Below are positions 50,155-59,705 of a stretch of 64,000 nucleotides of DNA, one piece after another. The notes below the pieces were generated by a model that was not told the DNA's origin, ran no database searches, and saw only the letters and a program-made list of their open reading frames with translations. Position numbers and translations under genes: made by a program. The stretch comes from Peribacillus kribbensis DSM 17871 (GTDB taxonomy: Bacteria > Bacillota > Bacilli > Bacillales > DSM-1321): positions 172,459 to 236,458 of the forward strand of contig NZ_KE387237.1 of assembly GCF_000430765.1 (NCBI RefSeq), written 5' to 3'. Each line of letters begins with the position of its first letter. Positions within the stretch are counted from its first letter, which is position 1.

Positions 50155-50732
50155 AAATAACATCCTCGGAAATCGTCATCAGCGCGGTTAAACCCGAGCA
50201 GTATCCTGAAGGCGATTTGCCGGAGTTTGCACTGGCGGGAAGGTCCAATGTCGGGAAATCTTCGTTTATTAATAAAATGATTAACCGAAAAGCGCTCGCC
50301 AGGATTTCTTCAAAGCCTGGAAAAACGCAAACCTTGAATTTTTATATATTAAATGAAGCTCTTCATTTTGTAGATGTTCCAGGATACGGATATGCAAAGG
50401 TATCTAAATCCGAACGGGAAGCATGGGGGAAAATGATTGAGACCTACATTACCACAAGGGAACAGCTAAGAGCAGTCATCTTAATCGTCGACCTAAGGCA
50501 TCCGCCGTCAAGCGATGACGTGATGATGTATAACTTTCTGAAGTATCACGAAATTCCCTGTGTGGTAATCGCGACCAAAGCCGACAAAATTCCTAAAGGG
50601 AAATGGCAGAAGCATCTCAAAATCACGAAGGAAACCCTGGATTTTGACCCGAACGATGACATTGTCCTCTTCTCATCGGAAACAGGCCTCGGCAAAGAAG
50701 AAGCCTGGAAGGTGCTTGAATCCAAAATGTAA
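50151..50732 (+). CDS. engB: Ribosome biogenesis GTPase EngB (YsxC)
   Basis: A TRAFAC GTPase of 193 residues needed for 50S assembly. G1 is [12 protein letters not shown] near residue 31, G3 is [10 protein letters not shown] near 75, and G4 is TKADK near 143; the EngB-type insert [14 protein letters not shown] is the switch I region. TTG 50151 overlaps the lonA TGA by 3 bases (TTGA), with GGAGTGGAG upstream. This coupling is as in B. subtilis lonA-ysxC. Confidence 0.95.
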   Translation: MKITSSEIVISAVKPEQYPEGDLPEFALAGRSNVGKSSFINKMINRKALARISSKPGKTQTLNFYILNEALHFVDVPGYGYAKVSKSEREAWGKMIETYITTREQLRAVILIVDLRHPPSSDDVMMYNFLKYHEIPCVVIATKADKIPKGKWQKHLKITKETLDFDPNDDIVLFSSETGLGKEEAWKVLESKM

Positions 50733-50738
50733 GCAGCG

Positions 50739-50768
50739 GCAGCATAGATGTTTCTATGCTGCTTTTTT
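50739..50768 (+). terminator. Terminator of lonA-engB
   Basis: GCAGCATAGA (50739-50748) and TCTATGCTGC (50753-50762), then TTTTTT. Confidence 0.92.
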
Positions 50769-50819
50769 GAAGTATTACATATATGAATTTACCAGCGGGC
50801 TGGGGGGGACCGCTTGTTA

Positions 50820-51025
50820 AGGGTTCGCGCGGGATGCCCGGTGGATCATATCGGTGGGATTCCGGCCATAAAACGGCAGGTGGATTATAAAATTTAAAGT
50901 CAGTTTGGGGTATTCGGCGGGATTGCCGATCATAAAACGGGTGCCCGGATCATGACGTCAATTCCCGGATCATATAACGCCAGTTGGGTGTATTTCAGCG
51001 GGATTCCAATCATAAAATAGAAGTG
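50820..51025. repeat. Intergenic repeat island with GGCGGGATTCCGATCATAAA units
   Basis: Three copies of a GCGGGATTnCnnnCATAAAAnG unit begin near 50852, 50917 and 50998. Two of them carry an upstream extension like GTCAGTTTGGGGTATT (50899) and GCCAGTTGGGTGTATT (about 50980), an 81-82 bp period. Related pieces such as CCCGGATCAT (twice) and GGTGGAT lie between. GC-rich for an intergenic region. No coding capacity. Confidence 0.75.
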
Positions 51026-51052
51026 GTTCAAGAAACGGCACATTGCACAACA

Positions 51053-51096
51053 AAAAGACCGGCCCCAGGGAGAAGCTCCCCTAAAGCCGGCTTTTG
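51053..51096. terminator. Bidirectional terminator between engB and ysxD
   Basis: AAAAGACCGGC pairs with GCCGGCTTTT, enclosing GGGAG-aag-CTCCC. The A-run on one side and T-run on the other allow use on both strands. Confidence 0.8.
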
Positions 51097-51201
51097 TTTC
51101 CCTGGTTCATCGTAAGCATATCACTGTATGTTTTGCTTGAGATTACATATATTTATGTATGTGGAATGGAATGAAATTTTTAGGGAATCATAGGTATGGT
51201 A

Positions 51202-51690
51202 TTATTTTTTCTTTTTTTGGAAGATGAAAAAAAGCCCGATGGCAATCAGGATGAAGGGCCAGAATTTCCAGGCTGTGAATACTCCGTTCTCAAGCAGTCC
51301 AAGCCAGCTCATGATCTTATCATAAAATAGGAGCATGACAGACACGAGAATGAGCAGGAAGCCATGGAACATGCCTGAGCGGGTTTCTTTTGCCCTTAGG
51401 ACAAATCCCAGTCCGATGATCAAGATAAAGATTCCGATATGGTCTGGCCAGATTTTCAGTTTATTGACCACATGAAAATGAATGCCAAACCCTGTGAGAA
51501 TCACCCCTGGCAGGATCGCTTCGTAATCTCTGGCACCGTAGCCCTGTACCAGGAAGGCGATGCCAACGATCATAAGAAGGGTAGGCCAGGTGAAAAAGCC
51601 CTGGAAGACCTCTATCCCGGATTTTTCTAAGAAAAAGTACAGCCCGAAGCCAATCAAGATCACTCCAGGAAATAAACGCTGTGATTTCAT
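51202..51690 (-). CDS. ysxD: YsxD-like polytopic membrane protein
   Basis: A 162-residue protein with about six hydrophobic segments and a lysine-rich tail (QKKKK). It is built from repeated units of the form LFPGVILIGFGLYFFLEK, GFFTWPTLLMIVGIAFLVQG and FWPFILIAIGLFFIFQKKKK, which resemble the LiaI/LiaF transmembrane (DUF5668) module. Upstream of hemA, as is ysxD in B. subtilis, so the symbol rests on position. Reverse-strand AGAGGAGGAAACC precedes the ATG. Confidence 0.7.
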   Translation of the reverse strand: MKSQRLFPGVILIGFGLYFFLEKSGIEVFQGFFTWPTLLMIVGIAFLVQGYGARDYEAILPGVILTGFGIHFHVVNKLKIWPDHIGIFILIIGLGFVLRAKETRSGMFHGFLLILVSVMLLFYDKIMSWLGLLENGVFTAWKFWPFILIAIGLFFIFQKKKK

Positions 51691-51792
51691 GGTTTCCTCC
51701 TCTAATTAAAGCCAGCCTTTAGCATATGAACTATGGTACCATACGATTTCATCATCTGTTCATATTTATTTCGCAATATAGGGCGAAATACA

Positions 51793-51801
51793 TGGTATAA
51801 T
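51793..51801 (+). promoter_or_regulatory. Extended -10 element upstream of hemA
   Basis: TGGTATAAT (51793-51801) lies 83 bases before the hemA start; -35 is not clear. The sequence around it is only a poor match to a PerR box, so I do not call one. Confidence 0.5.
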
Positions 51802-51884
51802 GTCTAATGTTGCTTAGTGAGTGGGCTGTATGTAAAAGCCATCATGTTAAGTATAAATGTAAATTAGTTAGGGGTGCACAGGAT

Positions 51885-53225
51885 ATGCATATTTTAGCAG
51901 TCGGTTTAAACTTTAGAACTGCCCCTGTCGAGATAAGAGAAAGACTTTCATTTAATGAAGCGGACCTTGCTTCTGCCATGAAAGCACTTAGTACTAAGAA
52001 GAGCATCTTGGAAAATGTGATCGTGTCCACATGCAATCGGACCGAAATATATGCAGTTGTCGATCAGGTTCATACCGGTCGTTATTATATTAAAGAATTT
52101 TTATCAGAATGGTTTCAAATAGATAAGGAAGAGTTCACTCCTTTCTTGTTCATTTATGAGCAGGAGGGAGCGATCGAGCATCTATTCAAGGTTGCATGCG
52201 GACTTGATTCCATGGTTCTTGGCGAAACCCAGATTCTTGGGCAGGTACGCGGAAGTTTCTTACTCGCACAGGAAGAGAAAACCATTGGTTCCATTTTTAA
52301 CAGAGTCTTTAAACAGACTCTTACACTCGCGAAGAAAGCTCATTCAGAAACCGAAATTAACACCAATGCCGTTTCTGTCAGCTATGCGGCTGTAGAGCTT
52401 GCGAAAAAAATCTTTGGCTCATTGAAGGACAAGCACGTGCTGATCCTCGGTGCAGGCAAAATGGGCGAGCTTGCCATCCAGAACCTTTATTCTAATGGTG
52501 CTTCCCAAATCACAGTCATTAACCGTACCTTTGAAAAGGCTGTGGCTCTTGCCGGCAAATTCAGCGGTAAAGCCAAACAGCTTCAGGAACTGCAAGATGC
52601 CTTAACAGAAGCAGATATCCTGATTAGTTCAACAGGCGCCAAAGACTTTGTCATTACAAAAGCGATGATGGATCAGGTGGTTAAAATGCGTAAAGGCCGT
52701 CCGATTTTCATGGTCGATATTGCCGTACCGCGTGATTTAGAGCCTTCGCTTGCTGAATTCGATAGTGTATTCTTATACGATATTGACGATCTTGAAGGAA
52801 TTGTAGAGGCTAACCTGCAGGAAAGAAAGCAGGCTGCTGAAGCGATCATGCTGATGATTGAACAGGAAATCTCCGAATTCAATCAATGGCTGGGCATGCA
52901 GGGCGTGGTTCCTGTCATTTCTGCTTTGCGTGATAAGGCTCTTGCTATCCAGGCAGAAACCATGGACAGCATCCAGCGGAAACTTCCAGGACTGACCGAG
53001 AGAGAAGTCAAACTTCTTAATAAGCATACGAAAAGCATCATCAACCAGATGCTGAAGGATCCTATTTCTTATGCGAAGGAACTGGCTGGCAGCAGGAAAT
53101 CCTCAGAGGCTCTCGACAGCTTCATTAAGATCTTTAATATTGGGGAAGAAATTGAAAAGCAGGCTCCAAAAGAAGAGAGCGCCCAACCCCTGAAAGAGCT
53201 TAAACCGGCAGCGGTTCAAGGGTAA
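51885..53225 (+). CDS. hemA: Glutamyl-tRNA reductase
   Basis: HemA of 446 residues; it reduces glutamyl-tRNA to glutamate-1-semialdehyde, the entry step of haem synthesis. The catalytic cysteine is Cys50 in [14 protein letters not shown]; the NADPH fold [20 protein letters not shown] lies near 185; a C-terminal dimerisation helix follows. ATG 51885 ([20 protein letters not shown]) fits family starts and follows GGGGTG. First gene of hemAXCDBL. Confidence 0.96.
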   Translation: MHILAVGLNFRTAPVEIRERLSFNEADLASAMKALSTKKSILENVIVSTCNRTEIYAVVDQVHTGRYYIKEFLSEWFQIDKEEFTPFLFIYEQEGAIEHLFKVACGLDSMVLGETQILGQVRGSFLLAQEEKTIGSIFNRVFKQTLTLAKKAHSETEINTNAVSVSYAAVELAKKIFGSLKDKHVLILGAGKMGELAIQNLYSNGASQITVINRTFEKAVALAGKFSGKAKQLQELQDALTEADILISSTGAKDFVITKAMMDQVVKMRKGRPIFMVDIAVPRDLEPSLAEFDSVFLYDIDDLEGIVEANLQERKQAAEAIMLMIEQEISEFNQWLGMQGVVPVISALRDKALAIQAETMDSIQRKLPGLTEREVKLLNKHTKSIINQMLKDPISYAKELAGSRKSSEALDSFIKIFNIGEEIEKQAPKEESAQPLKELKPAAVQG

Positions 53226-53237
53226 GCGGGGGCCAGG

Positions 53238-54071
53238 ATGCTTGAATTAACGATGACGAGGGTTCATGAAGCCACAGTCCTTTTATATGCATTAAGCGTA
53301 TTGCTATACTTCATAGACTTTCTTAATAATAACCGGAAGGCAAATCGGATTGCCTTCTGGCTGCTTGCAATTGTTTGGTCTCTTCAAACAATTTTTTTAT
53401 TTCTGTACGTAATCAAAACGGGAAGATTCCCGGTTCTCACGATTTTTGAAGGACTTTATTTCTACGCCTGGGTGCTGATCACCCTGTCTTTGGTGCTGAA
53501 TAAACTTCTGCGTGTAGATTTTATTGTATTTTTTACGAATGTGCTCGGGTTCATCGTGATGGCTGTCCATACCTTTGCGCCTGTGCAGATTGAATCCCAT
53601 GCACTCGCTCAAAAATTGGTGTCAGAATTATTGCTTATTCATATCACCATGGCGATACTCTCATATGGGGCCTTTACGCTGTCGTTTGTTTTTTCCCTGT
53701 TATATTTGATTCAATATGATCTCTTGAAGAGAAAAAAATGGGGAAAAAGATTGATCCGGCTGGGGGATTTATCCAAGCTTGAGAGTACATCCTATATATT
53801 GAATGTAATTGGCGTCCCGCTGCTGCTTTTATCTGTCATCCTTGGTCTTCAATGGGCCCATATCAAGCTGCCGCAAATCCCTTGGAGTGATACGAAAATC
53901 ATCGGTTCCTTTATCGTGCTGATTGTTTACAGCATTTTCTTATATTGTAAGGTTAGAAGGCAGGTTTACGGGAAAACCCTTGCACTGTGGAATGCAGGAT
54001 CCTTCCTGGTACTGCTTGTTAATTTTTTATTTTTCGGAAGTTTATCAGAATTTCATTTTTGGTATTCATAA
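53238..54071 (+). CDS. hemX: HemX, cytochrome c assembly-type membrane protein
   Basis: A 277-residue protein with eight predicted membrane helices, related to CcsA/ResC-type proteins. In B. subtilis HemX lowers the amount of HemA. Conserved stretches include TIFEGLYFYAWVLI, LLIHITMAILSYGAFTLSFV and LQWAHIKLPQIPWSDTKII, with histidines of the CcsA type. It starts 13 bases after hemA. Confidence 0.9.
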   Translation: MLELTMTRVHEATVLLYALSVLLYFIDFLNNNRKANRIAFWLLAIVWSLQTIFLFLYVIKTGRFPVLTIFEGLYFYAWVLITLSLVLNKLLRVDFIVFFTNVLGFIVMAVHTFAPVQIESHALAQKLVSELLLIHITMAILSYGAFTLSFVFSLLYLIQYDLLKRKKWGKRLIRLGDLSKLESTSYILNVIGVPLLLLSVILGLQWAHIKLPQIPWSDTKIIGSFIVLIVYSIFLYCKVRRQVYGKTLALWNAGSFLVLLVNFLFFGSLSEFHFWYS

Positions 54072-54083
54072 CAGGAGGCTATT

Positions 54084-55016
54084 ATGCGAAAAATCATTGT
54101 CGGATCCAGAAGAAGTAAACTAGCTCTAACCCAGACGAATTGGGTGATCAGCCAGCTGAAGTCCCTGGGTCTTCCTTTTGAATTCGAAGTGAAGGAAATT
54201 GTTACGAAAGGCGATAAAATCCAGGACGTCACGCTTTCCAAGGTAGGGGGAAAAGGCCTGTTTGTAAAAGAAATTGAACAGGCAATGCTTGATAAAGAGA
54301 TTGATATGGCTGTACATAGTATGAAGGATATGCCGGCAATGCTTCCGGATGGACTGACGATTGGCTGTGTCCCGCCGAGGGAAGACCACCGGGATGTTCT
54401 GATCTCAAAAGGCAGCAGGCCCTTGAGCGATCTGCCTGAAGGCGCCGTCATCGGCACGAGCAGTCTTCGCAGGAGCGCCCAGCTTCTAAAGGCAAGGCCG
54501 GATCTTAAGATTAAGTGGATAAGAGGAAACATCGATACCAGGCTGCAAAAGCTGCAGGATGAGGATTATGACGCCATTATCCTTGCGGCGGCAGGTCTTG
54601 CCAGGATGGGCTGGAAGTCGGAGGTCGTTACGGAATTCCTGGAGCCTGAGCTGTGCCTTCCTGCAGTCGGCCAAGGTGCTTTATCCATAGAGTGCCGTGA
54701 AGATGATTATGAATTGCTTGAAGGATTACGAAAGCTTACATGTGAAAAAACGGAGCGTGCAGTCATCGCTGAAAGAGCGTTTTTGAATAAAATGGAGGGC
54801 GGCTGCCAGGTTCCGATTGCAGGGTATGCCACGGTCGGAGAAGACAGCCGTGTAACACTGACCGCCCTGGTTGCCGATCCGGATGGATCCCTTGTCCTTA
54901 AAGAAAGTCTGACAGGCGATGATCCCGCTTCTATAGGGCTTGAAGCAGCAGCCCTTCTTTCTGAAAAGGGAGGAAAAGACCTGATTGACTCAGTAAAAAA
55001 GGAGCTGGACAAGTAG
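54084..55016 (+). CDS. hemC: Porphobilinogen deaminase
   Basis: HemC of 310 residues; it links four porphobilinogens into hydroxymethylbilane. The dipyrromethane cofactor is held by Cys241 in [29 protein letters not shown] opens the protein and [17 protein letters not shown] lies in domain 1. AGGAGG precedes ATG 54084. The stop TAG shares one base with the hemD start. Confidence 0.96.
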   Translation: MRKIIVGSRRSKLALTQTNWVISQLKSLGLPFEFEVKEIVTKGDKIQDVTLSKVGGKGLFVKEIEQAMLDKEIDMAVHSMKDMPAMLPDGLTIGCVPPREDHRDVLISKGSRPLSDLPEGAVIGTSSLRRSAQLLKARPDLKIKWIRGNIDTRLQKLQDEDYDAIILAAAGLARMGWKSEVVTEFLEPELCLPAVGQGALSIECREDDYELLEGLRKLTCEKTERAVIAERAFLNKMEGGCQVPIAGYATVGEDSRVTLTALVADPDGSLVLKESLTGDDPASIGLEAAALLSEKGGKDLIDSVKKELDK

Positions 55017-55777
55017 TGGTTCCAGCTTCCCCGCTTGCCGGCCGCACTGTATTGATTACAAGAGAACGGAACCAGGCAGAGTCATTCATCCAAAAAGTGA
55101 GGAAGCTGGGGGGAGTCCCGGTTTCGATCCCGATGATTTCCTTTCAGAAACGGGGATTTCACATCAAGCCCGGTGCGTATGACTGGCTGGTTTTTACCAG
55201 TGTGAATGCCGTCCGCTATTTCGGGCTGACAGAGGAGCTGTATGCAGCCCTCGGCATGCCGAAAATTGCGGCAATCGGCAGGAAAACGAAGGATTGCATC
55301 GAGAAGAAAGGTTTTTCCATCAGCTTTATGCCGGGGAAGTTTGTTGCAGAAGGGTTTCTGGATGAATTTCTGCCTCTTTTAACCTCGCCCTCTTCTGTCC
55401 TGATCCCAAAAGGAAATCTTGCCAGAAGCTTGATTGCAGAAAGGCTGGCAGGAGTTGGCCATACCTGCAGCGAGTTGATTGTCTATGAAAATGTCAGGCC
55501 GCCTGAGAGTGAGGAAGATCTGGTAAAAGTCCTGACAAAGTCAGGAGTGGATATCCTGACCTTTACAAGTTCTTCTACCGTCGTCCAAGCCGTGAACATC
55601 ATCGAAAAGCATCATTTATGGCATACTATAAAAGAAAGCATCGTGGTATGTATCGGGCCTGCATCCAGGAAAACAGCTGAACAGCTGGGACTTACGGTCG
55701 ATGTATGTCCTGGAACTTATACCGTTGAGCAGATGCTGGACGAGCTTATAGAATACATGAAGAGAAACGTTGATTAG
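55016..55777 (+). CDS. hemD: Uroporphyrinogen-III synthase
   Basis: HemD of 253 residues; it closes and inverts ring D of hydroxymethylbilane. The sequence family is weakly conserved, but LAGRTVLITRERNQAESFIQ, YDWLVFTSVNAVRYF, LTFTSSSTVVQAVNI and CIGPASRKTAEQLG are typical. GTG 55016 overlaps the hemC stop by one base, so it depends on coupled translation. GGAG of hemC lies just upstream. Confidence 0.93.
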   Translation: MVPASPLAGRTVLITRERNQAESFIQKVRKLGGVPVSIPMISFQKRGFHIKPGAYDWLVFTSVNAVRYFGLTEELYAALGMPKIAAIGRKTKDCIEKKGFSISFMPGKFVAEGFLDEFLPLLTSPSSVLIPKGNLARSLIAERLAGVGHTCSELIVYENVRPPESEEDLVKVLTKSGVDILTFTSSSTVVQAVNIIEKHHLWHTIKESIVVCIGPASRKTAEQLGLTVDVCPGTYTVEQMLDELIEYMKRNVD

Positions 55778-55789
55778 GAGGAAATAATT

Positions 55790-56779
55790 ATGAATGAACT
55801 ACACTTCCACAGACACCGCCGTCTGCGTGCAAGTACAAATATGAGAGCCCTTGTAAGGGAGACATTTTTGCGCACAGAGGATTTCATTTATCCGATTTTT
55901 GTTGCGGAAGGTGAAGGAGTGCGGAAGGAGATCTCCTCCATGCCTGGCGTTTTCCAGCTTTCGATGGATCATCTGGCACAGGAGATGGAAGAGGTGGTAA
56001 GCCTCGGAATTAAATCGGTTATTCTGTTTGGTGTTCCTCACGAGGAGCATAAAGATGAATGCGGAACAGGCGCATTCTCTCATAATGGAATTGTCCAGGA
56101 GGCCACCCGCCTCGTGAAAAAGCTATATCCTGAAATTCTAGTAGTAGCAGATACCTGCCTGTGCGAGTATACAAGCCATGGACACTGCGGTGTGGTAGAA
56201 GACGGACGGGTATTGAATGATGAATCCCTTGAGCTTCTGGCCAAAACAGCTGTCAGCCAGGCTGAGGCAGGCGCAGATATCATCGCCCCATCCAATATGA
56301 TGGATGGATTTGTTGCTGCGATCCGCGCTGCGCTGGATGAAGCAGGCTATCTGGATATCCCGATCATGTCTTATGCTGTAAAATATTCTTCTGCTTATTA
56401 TGGTCCGTTCAGGGACGCAGCGAATTCTGCTCCGCAATTCGGGGACAGGAAATCGTATCAGATGGACCCTGCGAACCGCATGGAAGCGATCCGTGAAGCA
56501 GAGTCAGATGTTGCAGAGGGAGCAGATTTCCTCATTGTAAAACCATCCCTCAGCTATATGGATATCATGCGCGATGTGAAGAACCACTTCAATCTTCCGC
56601 TGGTTGCCTATAATGTCTCTGGTGAATACTCCATGATCAAAGCAGCAGCGCTGAATGGCTGGATCGATGAAAAAGCTATTGTGATGGAGACTCTGACCAG
56701 CATGAAAAGAGCAGGCGCCGATTTAATCATCACGTATTTCGCCAAGGATGCCGCACGCTGGATCAAAGAGGAAGTCTAA
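55790..56779 (+). CDS. hemB: Delta-aminolevulinic acid dehydratase
   Basis: Porphobilinogen synthase of 329 residues. A cysteine-rich metal loop [16 protein letters not shown] lies near residue 118-133, which indicates a zinc-type enzyme. Schiff-base lysines are in [17 protein letters not shown] and [15 protein letters not shown]. It condenses two aminolevulinates. AGGAGGAAAT precedes ATG 55790. Confidence 0.96.
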   Translation: MNELHFHRHRRLRASTNMRALVRETFLRTEDFIYPIFVAEGEGVRKEISSMPGVFQLSMDHLAQEMEEVVSLGIKSVILFGVPHEEHKDECGTGAFSHNGIVQEATRLVKKLYPEILVVADTCLCEYTSHGHCGVVEDGRVLNDESLELLAKTAVSQAEAGADIIAPSNMMDGFVAAIRAALDEAGYLDIPIMSYAVKYSSAYYGPFRDAANSAPQFGDRKSYQMDPANRMEAIREAESDVAEGADFLIVKPSLSYMDIMRDVKNHFNLPLVAYNVSGEYSMIKAAALNGWIDEKAIVMETLTSMKRAGADLIITYFAKDAARWIKEEV

Positions 56780-56802
56780 TCTAAAGATCGGGGGATGTTA
56801 CT

Positions 56803-58092
56803 ATGCGTTCATATGAAAAATCAAAAGAAGCCTTCAAAAAGGCCGAAGGATTAATGCCTGGCGGTGTGAACAGCCCTGTCCGCGCTTTTAAATCTGTCAG
56901 CATGGATCCGATATTCATGGAAAAAGGAAAAGGCTCCAAGATTTATGATATAGACGGAAACGAATATATCGATTACGTCCTTTCCTGGGGTCCGCTGATT
57001 CTTGGCCATACAAATGACCGGGTAGTCGAAGCCATCAAAAAGACAGCTGAAACCGGTACAAGCTTCGGGGCGCCGACTCTTTTGGAAAATAAGCTTGCGG
57101 AACTCGTGATTGAGAGAGTCCCTTCGATGGAGATTGTGAGAATGGTTTCCTCCGGTACAGAAGCGACCATGAGCGCTCTGCGGCTTGCCAGGGGATATAC
57201 AGGCAAAAATAAAATCCTTAAGTTTGAAGGCTCCTACCATGGGCATGGAGATTCGCTTCTGATCAAAGCGGGCTCCGGCGTAGCGACCCTTGGGCTTCCG
57301 GACAGCCCGGGCGTCCCTGAGGGAATTGCCAAGAATACGATCACGGTTCCCTATAATGACCTTGACAGCGTAAATGTGGCGTTTGAACAATATGGGGACG
57401 ACCTTGCCGGTGTGATTGTAGAGCCTGTAGCGGGAAACATGGGCGTTGTGCCTCCTCTTCCAGGCTTTTTAGAAGGCCTGCGTGAGATCACAGAGCGTTA
57501 CAAATCCCTGCTCATATTTGATGAGGTCATGACAGGCTTCCGTGTTGGCTATAACTGTGCTCAGGGCTATTATGGCATCACCCCAGACCTTACCTGCCTT
57601 GGTAAAGTCATCGGCGGCGGCCTGCCTGTCGGCGCCTATGGCGGTAAAGCGGAAATCATGAAACAGATTGCACCGAGCGGCCCTGTCTATCAGGCCGGCA
57701 CTCTTTCAGGGAATCCGCTGGCCATGGCTGCAGGCTATGAAACCCTCAGCCAGCTGACACCCGAGGATTATGAGGAATTCAGCCGCAAAGGGGATATTCT
57801 TGAAAAAGGTATCAGCAAAGCGGCAGAAAAGTATGGAGTGCCTCTGACATTCAATCGTGCAGGCTCCATGATCGGCTTCTTCTTCACAAATGAAGATGTC
57901 ATCAATTATGATAAAGCTAAAACGTCTGATCTTCAGTTTTTTGCGGATTATTACCGTGAGATGGCAGAACAGGGAATCTTCCTGCCTCCATCCCAGTTTG
58001 AAGGATTGTTCCTTTCCACTGCTCATACAGATGAGGATATCGCCAAAACCGTTTCAGCTGTGGAAAAAGCATTTACTAAACTGAAAAAATAA
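56803..58092 (+). CDS. hemL: Glutamate-1-semialdehyde 2,1-aminomutase
   Basis: HemL of 429 residues, a PLP enzyme that makes 5-aminolevulinate from the HemA product. The PLP lysine is Lys268 in [33 protein letters not shown] opens the protein and [17 protein letters not shown] binds the cofactor phosphate. Last gene of the haem operon. Confidence 0.96.
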   Translation: MRSYEKSKEAFKKAEGLMPGGVNSPVRAFKSVSMDPIFMEKGKGSKIYDIDGNEYIDYVLSWGPLILGHTNDRVVEAIKKTAETGTSFGAPTLLENKLAELVIERVPSMEIVRMVSSGTEATMSALRLARGYTGKNKILKFEGSYHGHGDSLLIKAGSGVATLGLPDSPGVPEGIAKNTITVPYNDLDSVNVAFEQYGDDLAGVIVEPVAGNMGVVPPLPGFLEGLREITERYKSLLIFDEVMTGFRVGYNCAQGYYGITPDLTCLGKVIGGGLPVGAYGGKAEIMKQIAPSGPVYQAGTLSGNPLAMAAGYETLSQLTPEDYEEFSRKGDILEKGISKAAEKYGVPLTFNRAGSMIGFFFTNEDVINYDKAKTSDLQFFADYYREMAEQGIFLPPSQFEGLFLSTAHTDEDIAKTVSAVEKAFTKLKK

Positions 58093-58200
58093 GTATAAAA
58101 AGCAGCTGCCACGAAGAGTCCTGCCTCGTTTTCTTTGCCTGACCAGGTAAGAGATCGAGGCATACCCTTGAAGGGACCCGTTCCTGAGGTGCTCATACGT

Positions 58201-58254
58201 ATATAAAATAGAGGAACCCGCCTTAGTAATTGGCGGGTATCTTTATTTTATATA
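58201..58254 (+). terminator. Terminator after hemL
   Basis: ACCCGCC (58216-58222) and GGCGGGT (58232-58238), extended by ATATAAAATA and TATTTTATAT arms, with ATCTTTATTTT after the core stem. Confidence 0.75.
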
Positions 58255-58268
58255 TGGTTCATTTTAAA

Positions 58269-58296
58269 CATAATTCCCTTTTTGAACTCATATGCT
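58269..58296 (+). promoter_or_regulatory. Candidate SigE-type promoter of spoVID
   Basis: CATAATT (58269-58275), 13 bases and CATATGCT (58289-58296) resemble a SigE pair, 45 bases before the ATG. The match is partial. Confidence 0.35.
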
Positions 58297-58341
58297 GTAC
58301 GGATATGGGCGTATGCTTTGTATATTTTGAAGGGGGGAAGT

Positions 58342-59610
58342 ATGGTGGCCAGTGAAAACCAGTCGTTATTGAGATTTTCAGTGGAGGAATCCATATGGTT
58401 CCAAAAAGGACAGGAGGTTAATGAGCTTTATTCGCTCTCGCTCGATCCTCATGTCACTGTCCAGGATATGGAACAATATGTGGTGATAAAAGGGGAACTG
58501 CATCTGGCAGGAGAGTATAAAAGAGAGCAGCCGGGTGCGGCGGACACTGAGAATGAAAGCTTCTCGTTTGTTTCCCCAAGGACGATTTCTTATTTTGAAG
58601 AGCGTGAGGATGGCTTATATGAATTTCAGCATAGATTTCCTGTGGATATAACGATTCCAGCCAATCGGATTTCTTCCCTGGAAGAAGTGAATGTAGCGAT
58701 AGCTTCCTTTGATTATTCCATGCCGGAGAAGAATTGTCTTACTCTCTGTGCGGAGCTGATGATTTCGGGGATTTACGGTGATCAGCAGAGTATGCCGGGG
58801 TATGCGGAAGAGGGCATCGAAGAGGTTGAAGAGATGGAAGAAGAGATTCTGTATCGTTCTGCTTCTCCGGAGGCGGCCGAGGTGGAAACAGAAGAAGAGG
58901 AAAGTCCAGTCTATAGCTCTGACTTCTTGAGCACTCCCGAACGTTCAATTTTTGTCCCATTTGAAGCAGAAGCGAAACGGACTCCGGAGGCTGAAGAACC
59001 TGAGGAGCCAGCACAAACTTATCCTTCTCTTGATGCCATTCCGAGCTACGAGGAGCTTCCGCTTTTAGCAGCTGAAGACGAGCGGGAGGATGTACAGGAT
59101 CAAGACACAAATCCTTTTCAGCCGGTATTTACTCAGGAAGAAAGCTCGATTATAGAGGCAGAAGAGCGGGAAGAAGTGAAACTGGAGACAGAGGAGAAGC
59201 AGGAAGAACCTGTTGTCAAAGCAGAGGAAATGCCTGTTATAGAAGAACCTGTTCAGGAGTATGTCCACTACGAAGAGGCGTCATTTTCAAGAAAAACCTT
59301 TTCTTCTTCGCGCCGCAGCAAAGAGGCAGAAGAGGAAGCAGGCGGCACTGAGAGTGGGAAAAATGAAGGAAGTGCAAGGGAGAAGCAGGGAGTTTCCCTG
59401 ACCGATTTCTTTGCAAGAAAAGAAGAACAGGCTCATACAAAAGTAAAAGTTTGCCTTGTCCAGCAGGGAGATACCTTAAACTCACTGGCAAGCAGGTATG
59501 AAATTAATGCTAATGCCATACTGGCACTAAATGAATTGGATTCTGCCAATGAAATTACCCAGGGACAGGTCCTGTATATTCCAGTTAAGCAGGTATCCCA
59601 GAAGAGATAG
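58342..59610 (+). CDS. spoVID: Stage VI sporulation protein D
   Basis: SpoVID of 422 residues, a mother-cell protein that directs encasement of the spore by the coat. An N-terminal SpoVID domain (LLRFSVEESIWFQKGQEVNE, VDITIPANRIS) covers about 1-150; a Glu-rich low-complexity stretch (about 165-330) follows; a LysM domain closes the protein (VQQGDTLNSLASRYEINANA, LNELDSANEITQGQVLYIP). ATG 58342 after GGGGGGAAG is chosen; an upstream ATG at 58282 has no ribosome site. Confidence 0.93.
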   Translation: MVASENQSLLRFSVEESIWFQKGQEVNELYSLSLDPHVTVQDMEQYVVIKGELHLAGEYKREQPGAADTENESFSFVSPRTISYFEEREDGLYEFQHRFPVDITIPANRISSLEEVNVAIASFDYSMPEKNCLTLCAELMISGIYGDQQSMPGYAEEGIEEVEEMEEEILYRSASPEAAEVETEEEESPVYSSDFLSTPERSIFVPFEAEAKRTPEAEEPEEPAQTYPSLDAIPSYEELPLLAAEDEREDVQDQDTNPFQPVFTQEESSIIEAEEREEVKLETEEKQEEPVVKAEEMPVIEEPVQEYVHYEEASFSRKTFSSSRRSKEAEEEAGGTESGKNEGSAREKQGVSLTDFFARKEEQAHTKVKVCLVQQGDTLNSLASRYEINANAILALNELDSANEITQGQVLYIPVKQVSQKR

Positions 59611-59705
59611 TTGATATCCGGCAGGTGCAGTGTTTTTCTGCCCTGCTTTATTTTTAGGGCACGCCTTTTGACCGTGGCGGCCAGCTTCTGGTGAAGGGAC
59701 AAAAA

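Noticed and set aside
51796-51830. PerR box upstream of hemA
   Set aside because: The sequence around TATAAT does not show the paired TTATAAT arms expected; the likeness is only to a -10 element.
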